The position numbers and the translations under genes are program-made. The notes beneath the pieces were generated by a model that worked only from the letters and a program-made list of their open reading frames with translations, ran no database searches and was not told the DNA's origin. This document shows, piece by piece, positions 12,713-24,200 of a DNA stretch of 64,000 nucleotides; position 1 is the stretch's first letter; each line of letters starts with the position of its first letter. This DNA is from Erythrocercus mccallii (Eukaryota > Chordata > Aves > Passeriformes > Dicruridae): the NCBI GenBank assembly GCA_013397435.1, contig VZRG01000304.1:558001-622000 (forward strand), in the 5' to 3' direction.

Positions 12713-13782
12713 TCCTTCTTGAAAACACTTGAATCCACGGTTCATATTCAAATAATTTGACAGACCAATAAATGTGTCGAGGCATTAAGTTCCTAATAGT
12801 TTAGCATTAAGTGAAGGGGAATTGAAAACAGAGCATTCAGCTCTTGCTCTTTTCCCATCAATGTGTAAGTAGCTGTAAACTGGTCTGGCTGTTGGCGTTG
12901 GTCTACACATAAATAAACTGAAGTCGCTGAAGGACCTTGAGATATATAGGATTTAGTCTAAGAAGGTACAACATCCATAGGAAGAGCTTTTTTTAAAAAA
13001 ATTCTGCTTTTGGTTATGTATTGACATATTTGTGTTAAGGGTCTCCCTATCTCTAGTGTGTGGGTTTATTGTATAGCAGACGTATTCTCAGTTCTCAGTC
13101 CTTCAGGAAAGCATCACTTGCCTCCTGGTTTGTCAGTGTGGAAATTGAATAACTAAGGGAAGTTGCTTGGATTTTTGCATTGGGTTGGTACAAAGCTGGG
13201 AACGAAGCCTTCCCTTCTACCACAGCTTTCAATACCTTGATTTCTCTCTGAAATACCATTTTCAAGCAATAGGTCTTTCCTGACCAGCTTAGTTCAGAAC
13301 CTCTTTATCCAACAGGCTTACAGAGGTATAGGATTTTAGATACTGCTTTGCCACCTCATAGTTGTGATATCATTGGCTACAGAGAAGCAGTAACTTCTGT
13401 GTGGTTAATTCAAACATTGTCTTCCTTATCTATTTTCGTATGAAGAATTTATGCTGCATTTATTGATTTAGAAAAGTAAAAAGTTGTGACCAGGGATATT
13501 GCGAACTGCCAGACTGGCCATATTCTGGATTTTGATTTCTTTCTGATAATGCTTAGTACTATATGCATTAGACAAATGGGTCTAAAATCTTTATTGATTA
13601 GGCTGTGTTTAAAGTTTAGTTGTCCTTCCTAATGTTAACTAGAAGGTGTAATTCTTGTATGCAGTATTTTGAGGCAGATAACCCATGGGTTATCTGTTTA
13701 AAAAAATAGTTGGGATTTTTATATATGTGCAGTAAATAAAAGTGAGACAAAATATCCCTGCATACATCCAATTGTGTTTAAG

Positions 13783-13800
13783 CCTGTCAAGTTTGACAGG
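13783..13800. repeat. Perfect palindrome CCTGTCAA-GT-TTGACAGG
   Basis: Eight-bp arms with a 2-nt spacer. Each arm contains TGACAG/CTGTCA, the core recognised by MEIS/TGIF-type homeodomains, arranged as an inverted pair. A regulatory role is speculation. Confidence 0.85.
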
Positions 13801-14576
13801 TTTACAAAAGTCACCACAATCAAATATTTCTCTATGAATTTAGTAAGAAGTGTTCACACTTAACAGTTTCAATTTGCCTTTGGTAGACTCCTGTTTTACT
13901 CCTGTGAACACAGGAAATCTCAACTGCTTTCTGAATTATGGGGAAGGAGATTCTGTGTGAAGTTAATGTTGCATAGCAGGAAGACCAGATAAGCATATGT
14001 ATTTGAGGAGAGAAAAAGTACCTGTATGGGTTTCTTGTCTATCTTTTTATAAGCTTCACTGTTTAGAATTAATTAGAATAACAAATTCGTTCACTTCATT
14101 GCAAAGTTTCATCTCCTTTTCAAGAAAAATAATTCCCTAACTTTTCAAAAGAAATTTTGTATAATTTACTGCTGTAATTTGTCTTTACTATCAAAAAAAG
14201 GTATGTTTAGCTGCTGTTTCATTTTTCTCTTTCTAAGAGTACTTAGGCAGAGAAAGCCTCGTCCTGTAAGCCAAAAGGCTTGGGTGACTTGCTGTTTCAT
14301 CTGCTGGCAGAGAGCGGGATGTCCTGGGGATTCTTCAGTCAGATGAAAGTTCATAATTCATTCCTTTAGAGCTTTCACGGAATTAATTGAAGTAGAAGCT
14401 ACAGGACTTCATTCACAACCCAGAGAAGTAGATCAAGAATGTATTGATGTACCTCAAAAATTTTTCCCCAGAAATATTTTGAGAAAGGGGAGGGGGGAAA
14501 AAAGTTTATAGTTGGATCTATTTTTAGAATTAAATTTACTTACCTAATTTGTAAAAATTCATCTGTGTCTAGATCT

Positions 14577-14600
14577 CATTTATCTGCTCTCAGATAAATG
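14577..14600. repeat. Perfect hairpin, 10-bp arms, 4-nt loop
   Basis: CATTTATCTG and CAGATAAATG are exact inverted copies around CTCT. Each arm has an AGATAA GATA-type core. It is too short for a microRNA precursor. Confidence 0.85.
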
Positions 14601-16948
14601 CATAAGAGAGAGCACCATGAAACTTCGGTATTTCCAAGGTAAAGGCGGTTGTCTTCCCCTCCTATCCCTTTTCTCCACCTGGGAACTTCTACAAAAGTTC
14701 ATATAAATAAAATGTTTCTCAGTTAATTTAATCTGAATTGTAGGCAGCCCAAAAACTTCATGTATTTTGATGGCAAATTCAGTATTCTCAATGTGTCAGA
14801 TTTGTGTACCCACAGTGCATAACGGTCAAAGAGACTGGCAGAGGAAGAAACTGCAGTTTTGGCAACTAAGTAAGGGGCTTTTTGTACCCAGTGAGGCATG
14901 GGGAGACAGTTTGGATTTCAACACAGGCAGAAAACATTCAGACCACATGCTTACATGATCAACAATGAAACAACAAAATATTGACAAGCAGCTGCTGTAT
15001 TTTGATGCATGTAACCTAGGGGTTATCAGTTTAAAAACAAAACTGCAATTCAGCAGCACTGTAAGAATCTGGATATGCACAGATAATACCAGGGGAAGTT
15101 TATTCTAGGACCTGTCTCCTTCAGAGCTTCACAGTGTCTGATTTCCCCATAGCCCACATCCTTTCCCATAGCTTGCTCTCACCATACCAGTAGTTTTTCA
15201 GCTTCAGATTTATGTATGCTGTCTGAGTAGAGAATGTATAAAATAAAAGATGGTATTACCTTCAGCTTTTAGAGTTAATTGCTCATTAGAACTAGGCTTT
15301 CTTAGGAAAGAAAATATGATACAGGATTTTCGGTTTTGTGGTGAATTTTTGGGATTTTTTTGCCCTAGGATATGATGTAATTCTCTAAACTTAAAAGCAA
15401 AAAACTTTCAGCATTTGTACTCTGCAGTCTCTGAAGAGCAGATATAATGACACATTCTGCAGCATCATCTAGGGCTTCAGAAGTGTAAAAATTGAGATCT
15501 AATGTATAGTATGTAGAAGTTTTTTAATGTCCATATTGTCAGATGAGCACCACATTTAAATGTGTAGCTACGGTCCATGGGGCTTGGAATTTCAGACATT
15601 GTTTCTGTTATCCTTTGAATAGAAACAGTCAAAGAATGGATCTGGAAGCCAGCAGGAATTTGACATCTGAGCAAAAAATAAGTGTGTTTAGCTCCCTTAT
15701 TTTTCTTTTGTGACAAATGGTTAGGGTGACTTTTGTTTTTTTCAGATTTTAAAGAAACACTTTCCTCATTTAATTCTTATGTCTGTGCATTAATGAAATA
15801 CCATCTTTTTTCACTCTTTCTGATATTTTCACAAGTGAAGTCTGTAAATCTTTTAATTACACTACCTTGAAGCCTTTAGCTAAATAACACTAAACCAAAC
15901 CTATTAGTACACTTTTTTGTCACTGATGTTGCCATCATTAGTTCGGAAGCATGGCACCCAGAGGCACTGAGTCTGGGCCAACATATCTTCAGGTATTTAT
16001 TTACCGTTCTAGTATTAATTCTTCCTTTTTGACAAATTGTGCCTGTAACGTTGCAGTTTTGTCTTAATGGAACAAGAAAATAAGACTTTGATTTTGAGGA
16101 GCAGAGAGATGGGGGAAAGGATGGGCATAGGATCAAATCATAACAGTATAGTGATTTTCTTCAGTAAACTAATCAATCTCAGTAACATTTTTAAAACCCA
16201 TTTTCTAGACTATGTGTTGCTAGCATTGTTTTTCATCGAACCTACAGTGAACATGGCAGCTGGGGCATTTTACTGGCTGCTGGAAAAATCTAAAGAGTGA
16301 AAGACCATTTCTTCTGGATAGGGCCAGAATTTACAGTGTTGGTCTATAGATTCATCTAGGAATCACACCCTATGATCTGTTGTTCTAATCATATAAATCT
16401 GAAAATTTTTTCTCTGCAGTCTCATTTTAGACAAATGCATGAAATGGGCTCTAGGATCAATTTAACATTTGAATATGATGAATATAACGGGCTTTACTCA
16501 ACATGGCATTTTTCAAGTGGAAAGCCTGTAATATGTATCTAAAGGTAGATAGAACAATTTAATTTACTGAAAGCTGAAAAATTGACCTGTGCTCCTTAAT
16601 GCCTATTTGCATGTTCTTAACAATGGTGCTTAGCAGACAGCTCACACCTTTTTCTTTAAAGAGAAAGCTTTCTTGCATTTATCACATAGTAAAAGCATGC
16701 ATGAAGCAGTTACTGTTGAATATCTGATATGTGAGAAATTCATGTCCTCTCTTATTTTGCAGTGTATGCATATCTTTTTATATTAGAAGGCCTAGTTCAT
16801 TTTAATTAACCTCGCTGCTGGCAAAAGATAAGAAATGTTCTCTTTTTAAAATTTTTTTTCAGAGGTTAGAAATGTTATTTATAAAAAAAACAATTGACAT
16901 ACCCTAACTGTGCAAGCTTAAATAAAGCTGTGTATACTGGCCATTCAG

Positions 16949-16977
16949 AATAACTGCAAGTACATATTGCAGTTATT
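16949..16977. repeat. Perfect hairpin, 11-bp arms, 7-nt loop
   Basis: AATAACTGCAA and TTGCAGTTATT are exact inverted copies around GTACATA. Pairing stops abruptly at both outer edges, so it does not extend into a microRNA-length stem. Confidence 0.85.
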
Positions 16978-18030
16978 GACTGAGGAGAAAGATGTGATCA
17001 CAGCTGCTCCAGCATGCAGTCCTTGATGCTCTGAGATGTTGTTTTGTGGATATATCAACTGTATATAAGGGTTTCTGGTCTCATATTAGGCTCCAATTAA
17101 CTATTCCTCCTGGAGTGCTCCAACACACCCAGCTGCCTCTGCAACACTCACTCCCCACAATCAAATATTTCTGCATTTCACAGTGTATCCATTTTTATCC
17201 AGATTAACTCCCCATTAGTTTGGGTATTGGAGATTCAACAAGAATCCTGTACTGCATATATAAATGCATCTCACAGATCAACATGCTATGTCTGTTTTAA
17301 TGATGAAGCAGCTGAGATGTTCTGATCAGTGTTCTCAAAGATTATAAAATGGTTTTCAATAAATCACTGGGGTTTTTTCCCTTTCTTGGTCATTTATAGA
17401 CTGTATATATGAACTTTTAGACAAAGTATTGTTTCCTGAACAATGTATGTTTTGCTTCTATAAAAGGAATTGCTTTTGATGTTCTGTGGTTGCTAAGGAT
17501 TTTTTTAATAATTAGATCTTTCTAGATTTCATTTTTTTGGCAGGTTTTGAGAAAAATTGTAGTTGGCATTTTTGCCACTGAATTTGAGTGTCAATAGTAG
17601 AGCACAAGGTGAAGAGAGTGAAATCGGCTATTAAAAATGTTTATGATGAAGGAATCTTTTGACTTCACACCTTAGTACTGCTGATTTGGAAAGTACTTGT
17701 CTGAACTTCAAGGCCTTGGTCTGCCATTTTGGGAGACAAGGAGTTAGTTGGAGGTGGAAAGACTGGAGTTTGTATTCTTTCTGCTCTGTTACCCATTGCT
17801 ATCTTCATGGATCTGACACTCTGTTTATCTGACGGTGCACTCAGTACTGCTTCGCCAGGGAAAATTGCACAAAACAAGCCTAGTGCATCAGCATTTTCAT
17901 TGTGTATTAAGCTGAGCCTCCCTTCACATGGTCACATCCCCTTTTTAATCTGGGATTCCATGTCCCTTTCCCAGTCCAGCCTGTTTCTGTGGTGTCTATT
18001 GCTGGTCTCCCTGAGCTTCTGTTTCTGTGG

Positions 18031-18138
18031 TTTGAGTGTTTTTTGTGTGGCTGAGTGTTAAGACCTGCAGGACTTTTGGAAGTGGTGTTGTTTGGGGGTT
18101 AGGCAGTACATTGATTTAGTGTTAGTAGTTTGTCATAG
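18031..18138 (+). promoter_or_regulatory. GU-rich tract upstream of the CELF1 alternative exon
   Basis: In RNA form this reads UGAGUGUUUUUUGUGUGG and then UGGUGUUGUUUGGGGG before the last acceptor. CELF1 protein prefers GU-rich RNA (UGU repeats), so the tract could let CELF1 regulate its own N-terminal exon. This is inferred from motif content alone. Confidence 0.35.
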
Positions 18139-18147
18139 ACTGAGGTG

Positions 18148-18218
18148 ATGGCCGCGTTCAAGTTGGATTTCCTCCCAGAGATGATGGTGGACCATTGCTC
18201 CTTGAATGCAAGCCCTGT
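18148..18218 (+). CDS. CELF1: CELF1 alternative N-terminal exon ([13 protein letters not shown]...)
   Basis: The ATG at 18148 opens a 23-codon segment reading [17 protein letters not shown] and onward, which ends in a GTAAGT donor at 18219. Its last two bases join the first base of the exon at 20197 to make Val, then Ser-Lys-Lys before the internal Met. This is the N-terminal extension of the longer CELF1 isoforms. The exon's 5' edge is uncertain: usable acceptors end at 18070, 18106 and 18138, and an in-frame TAG sits at 18136-18138. The flanking sequence is GU-rich with a poor pyrimidine tract, which fits alternative use. Confidence 0.9.
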
Positions 18219-21200
18219 GTAAGTATTTCCTCTTCATGTCTAAGTTATAACTTAAAATGATAGTTGGAATTGCTGTCTCAAGCCCCTGCTGTTGGTTGGG
18301 ACAGATGAGGACTGGAAGGAGAGATAGGAGAGGCTGAATTTTCTTGAAGAAATCCTAGTGGTCATGAAAGTTTGATACTGGTTTCTGGATGGGAGTAAAA
18401 ATGGTCTGATAATTGTTGTGATAAGGACTAAGGAGGAATAAAGCTGTTTGATGATATTGTTTATAGTATGCTACAGGTGCTGATAATATAAAAAGGATTA
18501 TTCCCACTTGTGGGAAGAACTGTTTCTGTTCTTCCCTATTAATGACTCCAGACTGAACCTTTTAATTAGGAGTAAAATATTCTTTGAATATTTTAGGCTG
18601 AATACTGTTGAGGTCATATTAAGAGTTGCTCAGTTAACAAGAGCTGTGTTGTGCTCTTGAAGCTACCCATGGAAGGCAGAGCTGAAAATTATTGTTGAAG
18701 AGGGTAAACAATTTCCAATTGTTCCTAACTGAAATGAGAAGAGCTAGTTTACATCTTTGTAAAAGATGTTTCACTTGGCTGTTTGGAGAGGTGCTGACCC
18801 TTTCTGAGTGGAAAGGTGGAGAGGAGTGAAAGGATTTATGATGATTCCCTTCCCTTCTAGGAAGAAGCTTTGTTGTTTTGGAGGTCTGTTCATACAGCTA
18901 TAAAATTATGAGCTTTCCCTAACATCAGTTTTTCCTTAGGCTCTGAACAGCAGTGTATTGATGGGGAAAAGTACTAAACAGTACCAGGCTTGGATTTTTT
19001 TTTTTATTTTTTTTAAATTGTTTTCAGGGGGGAATACAATTTCAGATGGACAGTGAGAGGAATACTGTTTACTATCATGTGCAGTTAATAAGCTGTTCAA
19101 GCTATCTTCAAAAGAACACAACAGAGATGAAGAGAACTGGCTACTCTGGAAGAAGACCACCTGTATTCTTCAACAAAGAGTTTGGGGTGGGGGGAATCAT
19201 TGTATAGTTGCTGTTCCACCCCCTATGTCCTTTCTAGATTATGCAGGGTTTGGTCAGCTATTTTAACCAACTAGTCACTATAGCTACAATAGGGTGTCGT
19301 TACAGTCAGACTTCTGCAGGGAGAGGTGCTCTGGTGTACAAGCCTGGGAATACTGATAACAGACATCACACTGCACCTAACAAATTATGAGGAGTCAATA
19401 CAGTGTAGGACTTGTCAACTGGCTGGGTGGAGCATAGCACAACTTTTATTAATAGGGTGCAAACTGCTCGTATGGGTAGACAGAATGCCTTGAAACCTAC
19501 TGAGGATTCCTGTACTCAACACTTCAGTGTTGTAATCTAAGAAGTGACTTTTTGTGTGTGTTAGAATCATGACATTATTGAACCTGATTAAGTCTGTGAC
19601 TAACTGGATTTTCCAATCCCAGCCTTTTCATGTACAATCTAAGCCTGTTTTTTTGCCAATTATTGTTGAAAGCTCCCTAGTTTCACAAAGAAGTATTGCC
19701 TTGTAAACCTTTTTTAAGAGGGCTCTTCACCTTGGGAAACAGTTACAATTAGTCTCAATTAAAAACGTTGTAATATCATTCTCTCATTTTCAGTGATTAC
19801 TGGTAACCTTGGTTGTTTGTAGGTAGACTGAGCTTAGGTTCCTTATGGTTCTTTTTTCTTCTTGTGTAAAATTTTACATGGTTGCACTAGAGATATTTTT
19901 TAGTTATCTCAGCAGGTTTATATCTTGAATCCCAGATGCTAACTACATTATGAGAACAGAGTTTCAAACAGCTGTGTAGAGTGTGTCTGGTTTCCAAGTA
20001 TACAGCTTTCCAATGAATGTGAATGTACTCTGGTATGCATACTGGGAATGTGCAAGAGTTTCTCTTTATATTTTAATCATGCACATTTATATATGTGTAG
20101 AAATTTTTTTCTTTTATTTTGCTGTAAGCATGCTTTTGTCTAGAATCTGTAGGAAGATATAAACCAAAACCAGAAATTCCTTCTTGTTTTTCGTAGCTCA
20201 AAGAAAATGAATGGCACACTGGATCACCCAGACCAACCTGATCTAGATGCTATCAAAATGTTTGTGGGTCAAGTCCCACGGAGCTGGTGTGAGAAGGATC
20301 TAAGAGAACTTTTTGAACAGTATGGTGCTGTCTATGAAATCAATGTCTTGCGGGACAGGAGCCAAAACCCTCCTCAAAGCAAAGGTCAGAACTTCTGAAC
20401 TTCTCTTTTGAAACTTGGGGTTTCAGCCACTTTCACATAGTTGCAGTCTTAGCTGTGTGCTTATTCAAACAGCCCTGGAGGAGTTCTGTATGACCAGGTC
20501 TGCATGCAAGCCCAGACTTTATAAAGTCTTTAAGTATGTTTGTCTAATTATACTTGAACTGTGATCCAGTCATTAGCTGAGCTCAGAAAAACCATAATTT
20601 CTTTTAAGAGTTCAGCTGTGATATAGAGATGCTTGAGGAGTATGGATTATAATTGCAAAGCAGAACATCCAGTAATACTGTGTTGCTCCAGAGCATCACA
20701 GCTGTGATGCTGTGATATGATTGATCAAAATGTTGCTGGATGGGACACGGTTTCAGATAAATATGAAATTGGGGTTTTAGTCGTTTGTGTTCATCAAATA
20801 CCTGTAAACATTAAATTCTTACTAGATTTTGTGCCTGGATTTGCAGTTCAGTTATATGCAATGTTTCCTGTGAAGCTAGGTAGAGTTTTGGTACTAGGAG
20901 ATAGTTGAGTTTGAAAATGAAGTAGCCAACAGATGTATCTGTTTGTTTTAATGGTGTGGAGATGTGTTGGGTCAGTTCTGAATATATTTTATTTTGTTAC
21001 ACTTGGAAATCTTTTTTAAACTGTCACAAACAGTAGCACCTACCTGTTTCAGTGCCTAACCTCTTCTATGTATCATATATTTTGCAAGGATGGAAGTGGG
21101 GCTTGCAATTTGTGTACAGCACTCCAGGATGGAGTGCTCTTTCCTGGCTAATATTTTGTTTCAATTGCAGGGTGCTGTTTTGTTACATTTTATACCCGTA

Positions 21201-24200
21201 AAGCTGCACTAGAAGCACAGAATGCTCTTCACAACATGAAGATCCTCCCAGGGGTAAGAGCTGAGTCGTGCTTTCTTCACAGCTCTGTCTTGTTTCTCTG
21301 AGTTCCAGCACCACTGAAGCACAAACACATTATGTTGCCCTAAAATAATGTAAAAAACAACATTCAAAAGATCATTGTTACGAGATCTATATAATAACAG
21401 ATTTTATGGGAATTTTGGAGTATTTAAAAGAATGATACAGCAGTGAAGTGGGTGGGCATGGCTTTTATAACACTCTGAGGAGGAATGATGGCATGTAATT
21501 AGGAAAGCATTTCTTCTTGGAATTTTTGTAGTGTTACATACACACCTCTCTAGAGGCAATTTAGGCTATAATTTCTTTCACAATTCTTATGGGATGTATT
21601 TCATATAGAATGAAGTGAATGTATCTGGGATTAAATAATCTTTTTACATTATAGATGCACCATCCTATCCAGATGAAACCAGCTGACAGTGAAAAGAGTA
21701 ATGGTAAGCTTTACTAAAGTCCCAGTTTGGTGTCATCATTTGTGCTAGTCAATAAGCTCGAGGATTTCCCTTTTGCTTAACAGCTTTTGATGAAGTCTTG
21801 AATTGGAGGTCTGTTTTTTTAAAAGAAAAAAAGTGAAAACAGAAAGTTGTGTTTTCAGTAATAGGTAGTGTGAGTGATGTCTCTCAAATTCCATGACTCA
21901 GAGTATCTCCCTGCTGCTGCTTGTGGTGGAACCGTGTTGTCAGTTAGGGAAACATCCAGTGAGTTCTTCTTTGTACTAAGGTGCTTTAAATCTTTGTTGG
22001 GGACATGGACAGTGGGATTGAGTGCATCCTCAGCAAGCTTATGGGTGATGTCAAGCTGAGTGCAGTGGTTGATACCCTAGAAGGAAGGGAAGCCATCCAG
22101 AGGAGCCTTAACGGGCTGGAGAGGTGGGCCTGTGCCGACCTCCTGAAGTTCAGCAAGGCCATGGTCCTGCAAACATGGATACAGGCTGAGTGATGAGTGG
22201 ATTGAGAGCAGCCCTGAGAAGGATTTGGTGGCTGAAAAAATTAATATAAACAGGCAATGTACACTTGCAGCCCAGAAAGCCAGTCATATCCTGGGCTGCA
22301 TCTAAAGGAGGGAATAACAGGTTCGGGGGTGATTCTCCCTCTCTGCTGTAATGAGACCCCATCTGTCGTACTGCATCCAGCTCTGTGGCCTCCAGCATGA
22401 GACATGGACCTGCTCAAGCACATTCAGAGAAGGGCCATCAAGATAATCAGGGGGATGGACACCTCCCCTATGAGGACAGGTTGAAAGAATTGTGGTGCGC
22501 CACCTGGAGAAGAAAGGCTCTAGGGAGACCTCCTAGCAGCCTTCCAGTACCTGAAGGGGGCCTACAAGAGGATGTGGAGGGATTGTTTATCCAGGAGCAT
22601 AGTGATAGCACAAGAGATAACAGTATCAAACTGAAAGAGATTTAGATTAGATTTTATGAAGAAATTCTTTACTGTGAGGATGGTGAGACTGGAACACATT
22701 ACCCAGAGGAACTGCCCTATCCTTGGAAGTGTTCAAGACTAGTATGGATGGGGCTTTAAGCAGCCTGGTCTAGTCAAAGGAACTAGGTGATCTTTAAGTC
22801 CTTTCCAAACCAAACTATTTTATGATTTTATGAAATCTAGAAATGCTTTTTCAAGTGTTTGTCCAATGTGAAGCAAGGCCTGTTGCAGCTAGGGTGGGAG
22901 TCAAAAATACTTCTTGTATCGTACAAGAGAGGTTGAGAATTAACAGCAGTTCAGTAGAGAAGAAAAACTGAATATTTCTGCACTTTTGCCATTTCAGTTG
23001 AAATAAGAATTCAGCATTTTCCACTGGGTAAATGATCATTTATCCATGCATTTCCTTATGAATTTATGTACATACATACATGCATGTTCAAATATGTATG
23101 TATCTGTATTGCTGCAACCTAAGCAAAGAAAGCATTTAGCATCCTGTAGTTTCAGCCTTTCTAGGCTCGGCCAGTTTTTTTATCTTCATTTGCAGTAGTT
23201 GGTGTTGCATCATGGAGAAGATAGTCCTGGTTTGAGAAAGCTTACCTCTTAATATAATTGAAAACAGAAGATGGAATGTATGGGTAACATATAATAGGAG
23301 TAATTGCATCTGCAGATTCCTTCATGGGTATACAGGGCACGTGCCTGTGTAAATACATCTAGAAAGGAGTCATTCTTTTGAAGTATTTTTGGGAGGAGAA
23401 CAGAGTAGGTTCTCTAAACTAAAACTAACCTTGCATTACATACAAACACACATACAAATATCCTGGGAAAATAATGGAGAGTGAAAAAAGTATTCAGTGG
23501 AATTTTAGGATGGTAATTCTGAGGCTTTTAACTCTTGAGTGTTAATAAAAACTGAAGGTGACAACAATAAATAAGAAAGCATTAGTTATGAAAATATTTG
23601 AACTTGCCACCAAGACAAGTGATTCTGGATCTCTTGAACTAAAATTGACTGCTAAAAGGATTTGAAAGCAGCTTTCTGCTCTAAGACCAGAAAATTAATT
23701 TGGTACAACATTAAGGTTTAATGGCCAGTTAAAGTCATGTCTGCTGGAATAGTTTGGAGTCTTAGAAGACTCAATATATGAATTGATTTCCCCTCACTAT
23801 AGCACTGAATAGGAGAAGACTTCATTGAAGCTTCAAAATGTGGTAGCGCCTTCATCATACTACATTTTATACTGTGATGAATGTTGTATATTTAAACTGT
23901 TTTATATTTTCAAGTGATATTCTGAATAATTAACTTCATCCTTTAAAATAAAGTGTTTCAGAATTGATTAGCATCCTTTAATAAGTAAATTGAGAGTATA
24001 AAATTCTGCTCTGAATTCAAATTTGCCCCACTCACTCAAGAGACCTTTAGCTGACATTAGTAACAACTAACTGAAAAGGTAAGAAAGGTGTCTTTTTGAA
24101 CCGTTTATTTTAAAACACTGAAAGATATTCTTCAGCTCTAATATATCTAATAGCATTAGTGTTTAGAGCCAGGAAATGGTACCACACAGTTCGTGGTTTG

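Larger units (their letters stand above)
12713..18138. other. CELF1 upstream intron, right part
   Basis: No coding exon is seen. It contains three short perfect inverted repeats (13783-13800, 14577-14600, 16949-16977). The last 100 bp before the alternative exon are GT-rich. Confidence 0.6.

Noticed and set aside
14577..16977. MicroRNA precursors at the perfect hairpins
   Set aside because: Stems of 10-11 bp with no extension are far too short for a Drosha substrate.
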